Shown one piece after another: positions 51,375-59,627 of a stretch of DNA of 64,000 bases. Source of the stretch: JARRLC01 sp050290865 (GTDB taxonomy: Bacteria; Pseudomonadota; Alphaproteobacteria; Rhizobiales; Rhodomicrobiaceae); NCBI GenBank assembly GCA_050290865.1, contig JBNKIW010000017.1, positions 18,820-82,819 of the forward strand, read 5' to 3'. The notes beneath the pieces were generated by a model. That model was not told where the DNA came from. It ran no database searches and was given only the letters and a program-made list of their open reading frames with translations. A program made the position numbers and the translations under genes. The stretch's first letter is position 1. Each line of letters opens with the position of its first letter.

Positions 51375-52316
51375 TCACTTGGCGAACATATCCATCAATT
51401 TCAGCGCCGCCGGGCCGCCGACGATGAGAAAGATAGTCGGCAGGACGAAGAGCATCACCGGAACGGTCATCATCGCCGGGAGCCGGTTGGCCTTCTCCTC
51501 CATCGCCGTGAGCTGGTCGCCGCGCACATCGGCCGCCACGACACGCAGCGAGCGGGCCAGCGGCGTGCCATATTTCAGTGTCTGGCACAGCGTGCCGACG
51601 ACCGAGCGCACGCTGGCAAGGTCCACGCGGTCGGCGAAATTGAGGAGCGCCTGCTCGCGGCTCGGCAGGATGTTGATTTCCGCCCAGGTCATGGAGAGTT
51701 CTTCGGAAAGCGAGGGATGGGATAACTTCAATTCGTGAACGACCCGCTGAAGCGCGTTTTCCAGCGACAGCCCGGCCTCGACACACACCGCGAGAAGTTC
51801 GAGCGCGTCGGGCAGGCCCCTGCCGACGGATTTGCGGTGCCGTCCGATGCCGTGCCGGACCAGCATCATGGGCAGCAGCCAGCCGAAAGCCGCGGCCATG
51901 GCCGCGCTCAGCACGGCGATGCCGGGCGGCTTGCCCATGACGAAATGGACCGCCACGAAGGCCGCCGCGCCTGCGCACACGACGAGCGCGAGCTTCACCG
52001 CCTTGAACAGGGCGAGCGCCTGCCCGCCCGAAACGCCCAGCCGCCCGAGGGTCCGGATGATCTGCCGGTGTTCCGCCTCGGTTATGCCCTGCGCCGATTG
52101 CAGTGTCCGCCGGTCGTCCATGCCCCGTTTGGCCTTTTCGGACTTGCTTGCCTTCGCAGACCGGCCTTGTACCCTTTCGATACGCTTCGCCAGCGCCTCG
52201 CGGCGCGCCCGGGCGCCGCCGACGATCAGCGTGATGCCGCCAATGATCAGGCCCACGATGGTGACGAACACCATCACGGCTTCAAGCGGCATGCCGTTCA
52301 TCGCCTGCTGTTCCAT
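51375..52316 (-). CDS. tadC: Tad pilus inner-membrane platform protein TadC
   Basis: A 313-residue type II secretion F-family protein forming the assembly platform with TadB. It has an N-terminal membrane helix (about 12-34) and two helices near 105-150. The T2SSF domain contains RGLPDALELLAVCVEAGLSL and LVLKYG-like blocks (CQTLKYGTPLARSLRVVAAD). The C-terminal helix ends LMDMFAK. It follows tadB by 16 bp. Length matches TadC. Confidence 0.93.
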   Translation of the reverse strand: MEQQAMNGMPLEAVMVFVTIVGLIIGGITLIVGGARARREALAKRIERVQGRSAKASKSEKAKRGMDDRRTLQSAQGITEAEHRQIIRTLGRLGVSGGQALALFKAVKLALVVCAGAAAFVAVHFVMGKPPGIAVLSAAMAAAFGWLLPMMLVRHGIGRHRKSVGRGLPDALELLAVCVEAGLSLENALQRVVHELKLSHPSLSEELSMTWAEINILPSREQALLNFADRVDLASVRSVVGTLCQTLKYGTPLARSLRVVAADVRGDQLTAMEEKANRLPAMMTVPVMLFVLPTIFLIVGGPAALKLMDMFAK

Positions 52317-52332
52317 GGCGGCGCCTCTCAGT

Positions 52333-53298
52333 TCATCCCTTGGTTACGCTCAGCATCATCTTCCGCATCGTCACGAATGACAGGGTCAGCCCCCCCACCG
52401 CCATGCCCAGGATGTTGTGGCCGCGCGGATCGATGAACAGCGGCATGAGATAATTCGGCTGCACCAGCAGAAGAAAGCCGATGGTCAGAAATGGCAGCGA
52501 GCCGAGCACATAGGCGGTGAGACGGATTTCGGCCGTTGCCGCCTTGGCCTTCTGGCGCATGGCGCGGCGTTTACGGATGATGCCCGACAGCATTTCAAGC
52601 GTCGAAGCGATGTTGCCGCCCGTCGAATATTGCAAAAGCACCGCGATGGCGAAGAAACGGAAGTCATCGACGCCGATCTTCTGGCTGCAGTTGTTCAGCG
52701 CCTCTTCCAGCGGAATGCCGATCCGGATCTGGTCGGAGACCATGTCGAAGATGGTGCTCACCGGGGCGGTGCCCTCGGTGCCGACCGTCTTCACGGCCGC
52801 GGTCATCGGCAGGCCCGCGCGCAGCATCCGGACGATCGTGTCCACGGCATCGGGGAAGAGGTCCATGAACTTGGTCTCGGCGCCCCGCTGCTCCTTCTTC
52901 AGAAGCATGCGCGGCACGAAATAGGCGGCGAACACGCCAGCGGCGATGGCCATCCACCATTTGACATCGCCGATGCGATGCAGAAACCACCACCCGCCCA
53001 GACCGAAGACAGCGGAGATGAGAATGAGTTTGGCGGCGCTCGATTTCATGGCCCAGTTGTAAGGAAGGCCGAGCGCGAAGAAACCGCGCACACCCCGGTC
53101 CAGCCTGCTGCTCCGGTTCTTCTCCTCCTCCTCGATTACAGGCGTGTTCTTTTTCTTCACGGTGGGAGTAACGCCCGTGACAAGGTTGACACGCCGTTGC
53201 ATTTCCGCCGCGGGGCTCGGCGCCGAGACGAAAGCGCTCATGATGATGAGTGCGCCCATCAGGAGCACCAGCGCCGGTATGAGGCCGTAGAGCAGCAT
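52333..53298 (-). CDS. tadB: Tad pilus inner-membrane platform protein TadB
   Basis: A 321-residue T2SSF protein. Membrane helices lie at about 5-25, 92-130, and two near the C-terminus (270-290, 298-316). The T2SSF block is FMDLFPDAVDTIVRMLRAGL with GIPLEEALNNCSQKIGVDDF. The start at 53298 is 4 bp after the cpaF stop; the longer upstream frame overlaps cpaF and is not credible. It pairs with TadC. Confidence 0.93.
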   Translation of the reverse strand: MLLYGLIPALVLLMGALIIMSAFVSAPSPAAEMQRRVNLVTGVTPTVKKKNTPVIEEEEKNRSSRLDRGVRGFFALGLPYNWAMKSSAAKLILISAVFGLGGWWFLHRIGDVKWWMAIAAGVFAAYFVPRMLLKKEQRGAETKFMDLFPDAVDTIVRMLRAGLPMTAAVKTVGTEGTAPVSTIFDMVSDQIRIGIPLEEALNNCSQKIGVDDFRFFAIAVLLQYSTGGNIASTLEMLSGIIRKRRAMRQKAKAATAEIRLTAYVLGSLPFLTIGFLLLVQPNYLMPLFIDPRGHNILGMAVGGLTLSFVTMRKMMLSVTKG

Positions 53299-53302
53299 GG
53301 CA

Positions 53303-54712
53303 CTATTCCTCCCTCTCGTCCTCCACGCCGCCGAGCGTCTCGCGGAAGGCGTTCGCAAGACCGAAATACTCCATCCGGTCCAGGAAGCGCGGGCGGCTCG
53401 GCGTCGGATCCCACGCGCCCCTGAGCGTGCCGTCGGGGTTCTCGCCGACAAACCGGAAGGTGAACAGATTGCCGAGCGTGATGACGTCCTCTTCCATGCC
53501 GCTCACCTCCGCGACCTCGGTCACGCGCCGCACGCCGTCGCGCATGCGTTCGGTCTGGATGATGAGATCGACAGCGCTCGCGACCTGACCGCGGATGGCG
53601 CGCGTTGGAAGGCTGGCGTTGCTCATCAGGATCATGTTTTCAAGACGCGACAGCGCGTCGCGCGCGGTGTTGGCGTGGATGGTGGACATGGATCCGGCGT
53701 GGCCGGTGTTCATGGCCTGCATCATGTCGAAGGCCTCGGCGCCGCGCACCTCACCCATGATGATGCGGTCGGGACGCATACGCAGCGCGTTGCGCACCAG
53801 CGCGCGCTGGTCGATGGCGCCGGTGCCTTCGATGTTCGGCGGTCGCGTTTCCAGGCGCACGACGTGCTCCTGCTGGAGCTGCAACTCGGCGGCGTCTTCG
53901 ATGGTGATGATGCGTTCCTGATGGTCGATCATGCTGGACAGCGCGTTCAGCATCGTCGTCTTGCCCGAGCCGGTACCGCCCGAGATGATGATGTTGAGGC
54001 GGCAGCGTGCCGCGATCTCCAGTGCGCGGGCCATCGCCGTCGAGATGGAGCCGTTCGCCACGAATTTGGGGAAGCCCATCATGCCCTTGGAGAACTTACG
54101 AATCGAGATCGCAGGGCCGTCGAGGGCGAGCGGCGGAATGATGACGTTGACGCGGCTGCCGTCGGCGAGGCGGGCGTCGAGCATTGGGCTGGCTTCATCG
54201 ACGCTGCGCCCGATCGACGACGCGATGCGCTGGGAAACGTGCAGGACGTGGGCGTCATGGCGGAAATGCGCGTCGGTCAGTTCCAGCTTGCCCTTCCGTT
54301 CCACGAATATCTGGTGCGCCCCGTTGACCAGGATGTCGTTCACCGTCGGGTCGGCGAGGATCGGCTCCAGCGGACCCAGGCCCACCATTTCATCGACGAT
54401 GTTGATGGCCAGCGCGTCCTGCTCGTCCTGGTTCAGGAGCAGTTTTCCTTCACTGGCGATTTCCGTCACCAGGGAGTTGACGAAATAGGTCAGTTCGCTC
54501 TTGTTCATGCGCACCGCGGCGCTGGGCTCGACCCGCAGGAGAACCTGGTCGCGGATGATGTCGGCTGCGGATGTAGGCGCCACGCGCTGGGCCTTGACCA
54601 GCATTTCGGTCGGGGCGCTGGGCGCATTGTCCGGCGTGGCCGCGCTCGCCTTGGCGGCAGGCGGTGCGACGGGCGTTTCCGAGTCGTTCTTTTTGACAAA
54701 GCGAAGTGTCAT
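53303..54712 (-). CDS. cpaF: Tad pilus assembly ATPase CpaF/TadA
   Basis: A 469-residue secretion ATPase (VirB11/PulE superfamily) powering Flp pilus assembly. A disordered, Ala/Pro-rich N-terminus (1-40) precedes the N-terminal domain (MVGLGPLEPILADPTVNDIL). The Walker A GGTGSGKT is at 245-252, with ITIEDAAELQLQQEHVVRLE, the Walker B-like IIMGEVRGAEAFDMMQAMNT and GHAGSMSTIHANTARDALSR following. The start overlaps cpaE's stop by 4 bp. Confidence 0.96.
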   Translation of the reverse strand: MTLRFVKKNDSETPVAPPAAKASAATPDNAPSAPTEMLVKAQRVAPTSAADIIRDQVLLRVEPSAAVRMNKSELTYFVNSLVTEIASEGKLLLNQDEQDALAINIVDEMVGLGPLEPILADPTVNDILVNGAHQIFVERKGKLELTDAHFRHDAHVLHVSQRIASSIGRSVDEASPMLDARLADGSRVNVIIPPLALDGPAISIRKFSKGMMGFPKFVANGSISTAMARALEIAARCRLNIIISGGTGSGKTTMLNALSSMIDHQERIITIEDAAELQLQQEHVVRLETRPPNIEGTGAIDQRALVRNALRMRPDRIIMGEVRGAEAFDMMQAMNTGHAGSMSTIHANTARDALSRLENMILMSNASLPTRAIRGQVASAVDLIIQTERMRDGVRRVTEVAEVSGMEEDVITLGNLFTFRFVGENPDGTLRGAWDPTPSRPRFLDRMEYFGLANAFRETLGGVEDEREE

Positions 54713-55911
54713 CGGCTGAAGATCCGTTTGAGCATGGAGACCTGTTTCTTGACCGGCTCTCCGGTTACGCTGTGGAGCATTTGCAAAACACCATTCCTGT
54801 AGGTTGAGCATTTCTGCATCGCTCGCGTGCCGAAATTCGAGGCGTCGGCCAGTTCGCGATCGTAGGGAATGACGATATCGGGCGGCTGACCGGCCGCGCG
54901 GGCGAATTCCGCTTCCGGCAGGCCGCCATGGGGTGTGGTGTGATTGAGAACGCTGAGCGTTCGCCTTTCGCGGGTATTGGGGCCGATCTGCTTTTTCCAG
55001 CGCCCCAGGTCCCTCGCGGCGGTCAGGGTGGAATTGGCGACGAGGACGCAGGTGCTCGGCATGTTCAGCACTTGCGGCAGGGCCGAGGCGATGATGGCCG
55101 GCATATCCACGACAACGGCGCGATACCGGCGCAGCAGGTTCTCGATCAGCGCCGTGACAGCCTCTTCGGAGCCTTCCACGGTATCGTCTAGCGCCTCGAG
55201 GGAGGCGAGGAGATTGAGGCGCTCGATCACCCGCGTTACGCCGCGTTCGAGAAACAGCTTGTCGACGCGTTCCGGGTGCTCCAGCGCCTCCCTCAGCGCG
55301 CGTCCCGGCGCGGCATCGAACTGCAGCGCGGCATCGCCATTATGAACGTCGAGGTCGAGCATCACCGTCCAGCGCAGACCGGTTTCCGCCAGATACCAGG
55401 CGGTGTTGGTGGCCAGTGTGGTGGCACCGACACCACCGCGCACGCCCAGGACGAAGACGACGTTGCCTGCGTACCCCGGCGTCTGGTCGGCCTGGTCGGT
55501 CAGGATGTCGTGGCAGGCGCGCGCGAGCTGGTGCCTGACCAGCGGTTTGAAGAAGTATTCGGTCACCCCGGCGTGCTTCAATTGTCGGTACAGCACGATG
55601 TCGTTGCCCGAACCGATGGCTATCACTCTGGCTTCGGGCTCCAGCACTTCGGAAAGCTCCCTTACGGACTCCGCGGGATCGTCCGCACCCGAAACATCGA
55701 CGATCAGCAGCCGCGGCGAAGGCTGCTTGGCCAGCATGACAGCCGCCGTTCTGACGTCGCCGGAGGTGAAGGCCACGTCTTCGATGGCGATGTCGCCGAG
55801 GCATTGGCGGATCGTGGCCTCGGAGTCATGGTCGCTGACGAACACCCGCACACGGGGGCCTGCCCCCGTGGCAGTCGGGTGTGGCGCTGTGGTACTGGCA
55901 GCGGCCGTCAT
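54709..55911 (-). CDS. cpaE: Tad pilus localisation protein CpaE (receiver-like plus MinD-type ATPase)
   Basis: A 400-residue protein. The N-terminal receiver-like domain (about 20-140) has RVFVSDHD and LLIVDVSGADDP but not a full phospho-acceptor set. The MinD/ParA-like ATPase has a deviant Walker A, VLGVRGGVGATTLATNTAWY (about 153-172), and LDLDVHNGDAALQ. CpaE directs pilus machinery to its cellular site and is the TadZ equivalent. It lies 40 bp after cpaB and overlaps cpaF. Confidence 0.94.
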   Translation of the reverse strand: MTAAASTTAPHPTATGAGPRVRVFVSDHDSEATIRQCLGDIAIEDVAFTSGDVRTAAVMLAKQPSPRLLIVDVSGADDPAESVRELSEVLEPEARVIAIGSGNDIVLYRQLKHAGVTEYFFKPLVRHQLARACHDILTDQADQTPGYAGNVVFVLGVRGGVGATTLATNTAWYLAETGLRWTVMLDLDVHNGDAALQFDAAPGRALREALEHPERVDKLFLERGVTRVIERLNLLASLEALDDTVEGSEEAVTALIENLLRRYRAVVVDMPAIIASALPQVLNMPSTCVLVANSTLTAARDLGRWKKQIGPNTRERRTLSVLNHTTPHGGLPEAEFARAAGQPPDIVIPYDRELADASNFGTRAMQKCSTYRNGVLQMLHSVTGEPVKKQVSMLKRIFSR

Positions 55912-55951
55912 GGCGTACCTCCTTGGGGCCGGATCATGCGCGATGCTCCGG

Positions 55952-56836
55952 TCAATGTGTCAGCACCGGCGGACGGCGAACCGCGCGTTCCACCGAGCTT
56001 CCCGTTGTAGTCCTTGTTTTTTTCCTTACGTGCTTCCGAACCAGCACCTTCAGGGCCGGCGAAACATCCACGGCCCAGGTGGGCGGTTGCCGCCGCAACA
56101 TGCTGACGCGCGCCATCCCCGCCCCTTCGAGCGGCCGCACGGCGAGTTGCAGCTTGCCGAGTTGCATGGAGACGAACAGCGTCTGAACCTGCTGCTCGTT
56201 CAGCTCCAGCGTGATGGTCTTGGGAACGCGCGCCTCCGGGGTCGGCGTTTTGCCTTCATCCGCCGATTTGGCGGTGGTCCCGAGGGATCGATCGACGGCC
56301 ACGACGCGCACATTGTGCAGCACGGTTTCGCCCACGGACCGCCGTGTCGGCGGAGCGATGTTCTCGCGAAAATGCTGTGTCAGAATGACATCCACATAAT
56401 CGCCCGGCAGGACGAGCCCGGAGGAACTCTGCGGAGCGTTCACGGAAATGGACACGGCCCGGCGGCCAGGTTTGAGCACGGCGGCCAGAAAGCGCCGGTC
56501 GCTGGGCTTGACCAGTTCGGTGGCGATGAGGGCCTCGCCTTCCGCGAAATCGCGCCGCGTGAGCGCGCCGAGATATTCGGTATCCGAAACCTGTCCGCGC
56601 CGAAGAACACCGGGGCGCGTGTCGCCCGGCTTCATCAGCTCCCAGCCGATGTCATCGGGGCGCAGCAGCGTTCCCGTGGGCAGCGGATGGCGCGCCACGA
56701 GCATGGCAGGACGGCTCACATCCTGCGGAGCCGCCTCCTGTTGAGGCTGGTTCATTCTGATCCACACCAGCGACAGGCCGAGGCCGGCGAGGACGAAGAT
56801 GACGCCTATAGCGAGCAGGAGATTGCGGAAATGCAT
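55952..56836 (-). CDS. cpaB: Tad pilus assembly protein CpaB/RcpC
   Basis: A 294-residue membrane-anchored periplasmic protein. One N-terminal helix (about 4-24, LLLAIGVIFVLAGLGLSLVW) is followed by an SAF domain (LVARHPLPTGTLLRPDDIGW and RRDFAEGEALIATELVKPSD). An RcpC-like core follows: RAVSISVNAPQSSSGLVLPG, DYVDVILTQHF and TITLELNEQQVQTLFVSMQL. The tail after about 260 is basic. The start overlaps the 3' end of cpaA by 31 bp. No secretin or CpaD gene lies between it and cpaE, unlike Caulobacter. Confidence 0.93.
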   Translation of the reverse strand: MHFRNLLLAIGVIFVLAGLGLSLVWIRMNQPQQEAAPQDVSRPAMLVARHPLPTGTLLRPDDIGWELMKPGDTRPGVLRRGQVSDTEYLGALTRRDFAEGEALIATELVKPSDRRFLAAVLKPGRRAVSISVNAPQSSSGLVLPGDYVDVILTQHFRENIAPPTRRSVGETVLHNVRVVAVDRSLGTTAKSADEGKTPTPEARVPKTITLELNEQQVQTLFVSMQLGKLQLAVRPLEGAGMARVSMLRRQPPTWAVDVSPALKVLVRKHVRKKTRTTTGSSVERAVRRPPVLTH

Positions 56837-57390
56837 TGGGGCAGCTCCCTGGCGACAAAGCCGGCGACACCACCCAGAATGGCGATCCCATAAGGCATTG
56901 GACCGCCCGAGGCGATGCGGGCGCATTCAGCGGAGAGCCAGGTTCGGGCGCCGTCAGACGGGGCGCCGGAATCGCCAGCCGCATCGGCGGATGCCGGCAT
57001 TTTCTCAGAACGGGGCTTCGACAGCGAGAAGCGGGCTGCGAGGTAGACGCAGCTCAGGGCACCGCCCGCCAGGATGATCGCCAGCAGAAGCTGTCCGATC
57101 TGTGCGGGCGGAACCAGGAGTGTCGTGGCGCTTATGAGCTTGACGTCGCCTCCACCCAACAGGTTGAAGTGGGAGAGGACGCCAAGTCCAAAAAGCACCA
57201 CGATCGCGGCGGCGACGCTGATCCATGCTTGGCCTGGCCTCACCAGGAGGCAGAGGGCAAGCCCACTCACGGCAACGACGCCCACCAGTTCATTGGGAAT
57301 AAGTCTGTCCCTCAGGTCGGTCCACGCGCTGGCCAGAAGCGCGGACAGACCCGCCGCCCAGAACAGCACATGGAAGGACATGAGGGACAT
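56806..57390 (-). CDS. cpaA: Prepilin peptidase CpaA/TadV (A24)
   Basis: A 194-residue inner-membrane aspartic protease that removes the leader from Flp pilin and TadE-like pseudopilins. The two catalytic aspartates are D25 in SAWTDLRDRLIPN and D82 in LLGGGDVKL (GxGD motif). About five to six helices are visible; a polar loop lies at about 125-150 and MPYGIAILGG follows. The N-terminal methylase domain of type IV pilus peptidases is absent, as usual for the Tad type. It lies 91 bp downstream of the pilin. Confidence 0.92.
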   Translation of the reverse strand: MSLMSFHVLFWAAGLSALLASAWTDLRDRLIPNELVGVVAVSGLALCLLVRPGQAWISVAAAIVVLFGLGVLSHFNLLGGGDVKLISATTLLVPPAQIGQLLLAIILAGGALSCVYLAARFSLSKPRSEKMPASADAAGDSGAPSDGARTWLSAECARIASGGPMPYGIAILGGVAGFVARELPQCISAISCSL

Positions 57391-57438
57391 CGGGGTCCTT
57401 TGCTGAGAGCTTCGACACGGCCGGTGGTCAGCCTTTTC

Positions 57439-57455
57439 CGATCGCCTCGCGATCG
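57439..57455 (-). other. Stem-loop between pilin and cpaA
   Basis: CGATCGC-CTC-GCGATCG gives a perfect 7-bp stem in the gap after the pilin stop. It lacks a T run. It could stabilise the short pilin mRNA or attenuate readthrough into cpaA, which would fit a need for far more pilin than machine. Confidence 0.4.
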
Positions 57456-57481
57456 CCTGCCACCGTCGATGCGGCCGTCTT

Positions 57482-57667
57482 TTACGGGGCGACGAGCATA
57501 CCGGCGATAGCCGTGAACAATGCGTTCAGGTTTGTGCCGAGAAGGCCGGCGCCGACGATAATGGCCAGGGCGACCAGTGTCGCGATGAGGCCATATTCGA
57601 TCGCAGTGACGCCCTGTTCAGAGTCGAGCTTGAACCAGCGCGCCACGATCTTTGCTAGGGTAAGCAT
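57482..57667 (-). CDS. flp: Flp/Fap-type major pilin
   Basis: A 61-residue prepilin. The leader MLTLAKIVARWFKLDSEQG is cleaved after Gly19, leaving VTAIEYGLIATLVALAIIVG with the Flp signature Glu +5 and Tyr +6. The mature protein is a single hydrophobic helix of about 42 residues. The end, NALFTAIAGMLVAP, is typical. It is the first gene of the minus-strand Tad block. Confidence 0.95.
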   Translation of the reverse strand: MLTLAKIVARWFKLDSEQGVTAIEYGLIATLVALAIIVGAGLLGTNLNALFTAIAGMLVAP

Positions 57668-57984
57668 GACATTTTTCCCATACTAACGCGTGACATCATC
57701 AAAATTACTCTTCAGATATTAAATCTCCTTCAATAACTTAAGGTAACAAATGATGTTTAACTGTGCACTTATTGAGCACCGGGCGTCCCAATCTTAGATG
57801 CCGGAGCGAATGAACCGCCATCTCCGCGCCCGAATCGCGCGTTGGCGCCTGCGCCTGCTGCCGGCGAAGGAAGGCTCCGCGACGTCGTGTCGTGACACCG
57901 GGATTACCACTCTCATGAAAAAGCAAGTCAGCTGTAGTAAGGTAATACGGTGTTGGAATCCTGCCATCAGCGAGGAAACGTGAG
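57668..57984. other. Divergent region between pilin and YARHG genes
   Basis: About 315 bp. The 110 bp next to the pilin are strikingly AT-rich for this genome and should hold the pilin promoter and leader, but no confident -35/-10 pair or CtrA box was found. The rest shows no gene. A ribosome site gaggaaacgtgag precedes the YARHG gene. Confidence 0.45.
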
Positions 57985-58293
57985 ATGAAAGCTTCCAGAC
58001 TTGGCGCCATCGTTCCGCAGCTCGGCGCGCTGGCACTGGCCGCGGTACTACAGTTTGCGGGCACGGGCGGAGCGGCCGCGCAGGGCTTGAGAGGAATGAG
58101 CTGCAGCGAGCTGTGGTACGCCCGCAATGCGATCTACGCCGAGGCCGGGTATTGCTTCAAAACGAGGCGCGCCCGCGCGGTCTTCGGCCGCCGCTGCTAT
58201 CCGCCCTACGGTGATCTGTCGCGCGGGGAAAGGCGCCGCGTCCGCCGGATCCAGCATTGGGAGGATGTGAAAGGCTGCCGCGGCGGGTATTGA
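57985..58293 (+). CDS. Secreted YARHG-domain protein
   Basis: A 102-residue protein with signal peptide (cleavage near AAAQ33) and a YARHG domain: MSCSELWYARNAIYAEAGYC, FKTRRARAVFG, then LSRGERRRVRRIQHWE and KGC. It holds four Cys in the mature part. YARHG domains are extracellular and of unknown role. The WYARN variant replaces YARHG itself. It is divergent from the pilin operon, with no clear functional link. Confidence 0.85.
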   Translation: MKASRLGAIVPQLGALALAAVLQFAGTGGAAAQGLRGMSCSELWYARNAIYAEAGYCFKTRRARAVFGRRCYPPYGDLSRGERRRVRRIQHWEDVKGCRGGY

Positions 58294-58462
58294 CGCTGTC
58301 CTGGCAAGGGCGGAGGACGCGGCCTGGGTTGCGCCGCCGCCCGTCATTGGTCAAACCGTCAGCGCCGGGCTTTGCGGAAGGCCCGGCGGGGCTTATCCTC
58401 GGGCTGAGGCGATGTTTCGGGATCGAGACGCACTCGCCAGAAGCAGGCCCGAGGAGACGCCA

Positions 58463-59626
58463 TTGTTCACGACAGGCATGAATTTCGCGCTCGGCGAGGA
58501 GATCGAGGCGCTGCGGGAGATCGTCCGCCGCTTCGCACAAGACCGGATCGCGCCGCGCGCCGCCGGGATCGACCGCGCCAACGCCTTTCCCAACGAATTG
58601 TGGACCGAGTTCGGCAAGCTCGGATTGCTCGGCGTCACCGCCAGCCCGGACTACGGCGGCTCCGGGATGGGCTATCTCGCCCATTGCGTGGCCATGGAAG
58701 AGGTGAGCCGCGCGTCGGCCTCGGTCGGCCTGTCCTACGGTGCGCATTCCAATCTCTGCGTTAACCAGATCGACCGCCACGGCACGCCGGAACAGAAGGC
58801 GCGCTATCTGCCCGGGCTGTGCTCCGGCGAGCAAGTCGGCGCGCTGGCCATGTCGGAGCCGGAGGCGGGGTCGGATGTGGTGTCGATGAAGCTGCGCGCG
58901 GAGCGACGAGGCGACCGTTACATCCTCAACGGCAACAAGATGTGGATCACCAACGGGCCGGACGCGGCGACGCTGGTCGTCTACGCCAAGACCGATCCCG
59001 ACGCAGGGGCACGCGGCATTACCGCATTCATCGTCGAACGCGATTTTCCCGGTTTTTCGACCGCGCAGAAGCTCGACAAGCTCGGCATGCGCGGGTCCAA
59101 CACCTGCGAACTGGTGTTCGAGGACTGCGAAGTCCCCGCGGGCAACGTGCTCGGAGCGGAGGGACGCGGCGTGAACGTGCTGATGTCGGGGCTGGATTAC
59201 GAGCGCGTGGTGCTGGCCGCGGGGCCGTTGGGCATCATGGCGGCGTGTCTCGACGTGGTGGTGCCCTATGTGCATGAGCGCCGCCAGTTCGGTCAGGCCA
59301 TCGGCGAATTTCAACTCATGCAGGCTAAGCTCGCCGACATGTACACAACCATGAACGCCGCCCGTGCCTATGTCTACGCGGTGGCCGCCGCCTGCGACCG
59401 GGGCGAGACCACGCGCAAGGACGCCGCGGGCTGCATCCTGTTCGCGTCGGAGAAGGCGACCTGGATGGCGCTGGAAGCGATCCAGGCGCTCGGCGGTAAC
59501 GGCTATATCAACGATTACCCGGCAGGGCGGATGTTGCGCGACGCCAAGCTGTACGAGATCGGCGCGGGGACGAGCGAGATCCGGCGGATGTTGATCGGGC
59601 GTGAGCTGTTTGTGGAGACCCGGTAG
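58463..59626 (+). CDS. ivd: Isovaleryl-CoA dehydrogenase
   Basis: Third step of leucine breakdown: oxidises isovaleryl-CoA to 3-methylcrotonyl-CoA with FAD. It has 387 residues. The start is put at TTG 58463 because GAGGAG lies 7 nt before it and MFTTGMNFALGEEI matches the family start. Acyl-CoA dehydrogenase blocks are ALAMSEPEAGSDVVSMKL, KMWITNGPDA and RRQFGQAIGEFQLMQAKLAD. The catalytic Glu247, in SGLDYERVVLAAGPLGIM, sits at the position specific for isovaleryl-CoA dehydrogenases. The end is IGAGTSEIRRMLIGREL. It is one base upstream of mccB. Confidence 0.93.
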   Translation: MFTTGMNFALGEEIEALREIVRRFAQDRIAPRAAGIDRANAFPNELWTEFGKLGLLGVTASPDYGGSGMGYLAHCVAMEEVSRASASVGLSYGAHSNLCVNQIDRHGTPEQKARYLPGLCSGEQVGALAMSEPEAGSDVVSMKLRAERRGDRYILNGNKMWITNGPDAATLVVYAKTDPDAGARGITAFIVERDFPGFSTAQKLDKLGMRGSNTCELVFEDCEVPAGNVLGAEGRGVNVLMSGLDYERVVLAAGPLGIMAACLDVVVPYVHERRQFGQAIGEFQLMQAKLADMYTTMNAARAYVYAVAAACDRGETTRKDAAGCILFASEKATWMALEAIQALGGNGYINDYPAGRMLRDAKLYEIGAGTSEIRRMLIGRELFVETR

Positions 59627-59627
59627 C

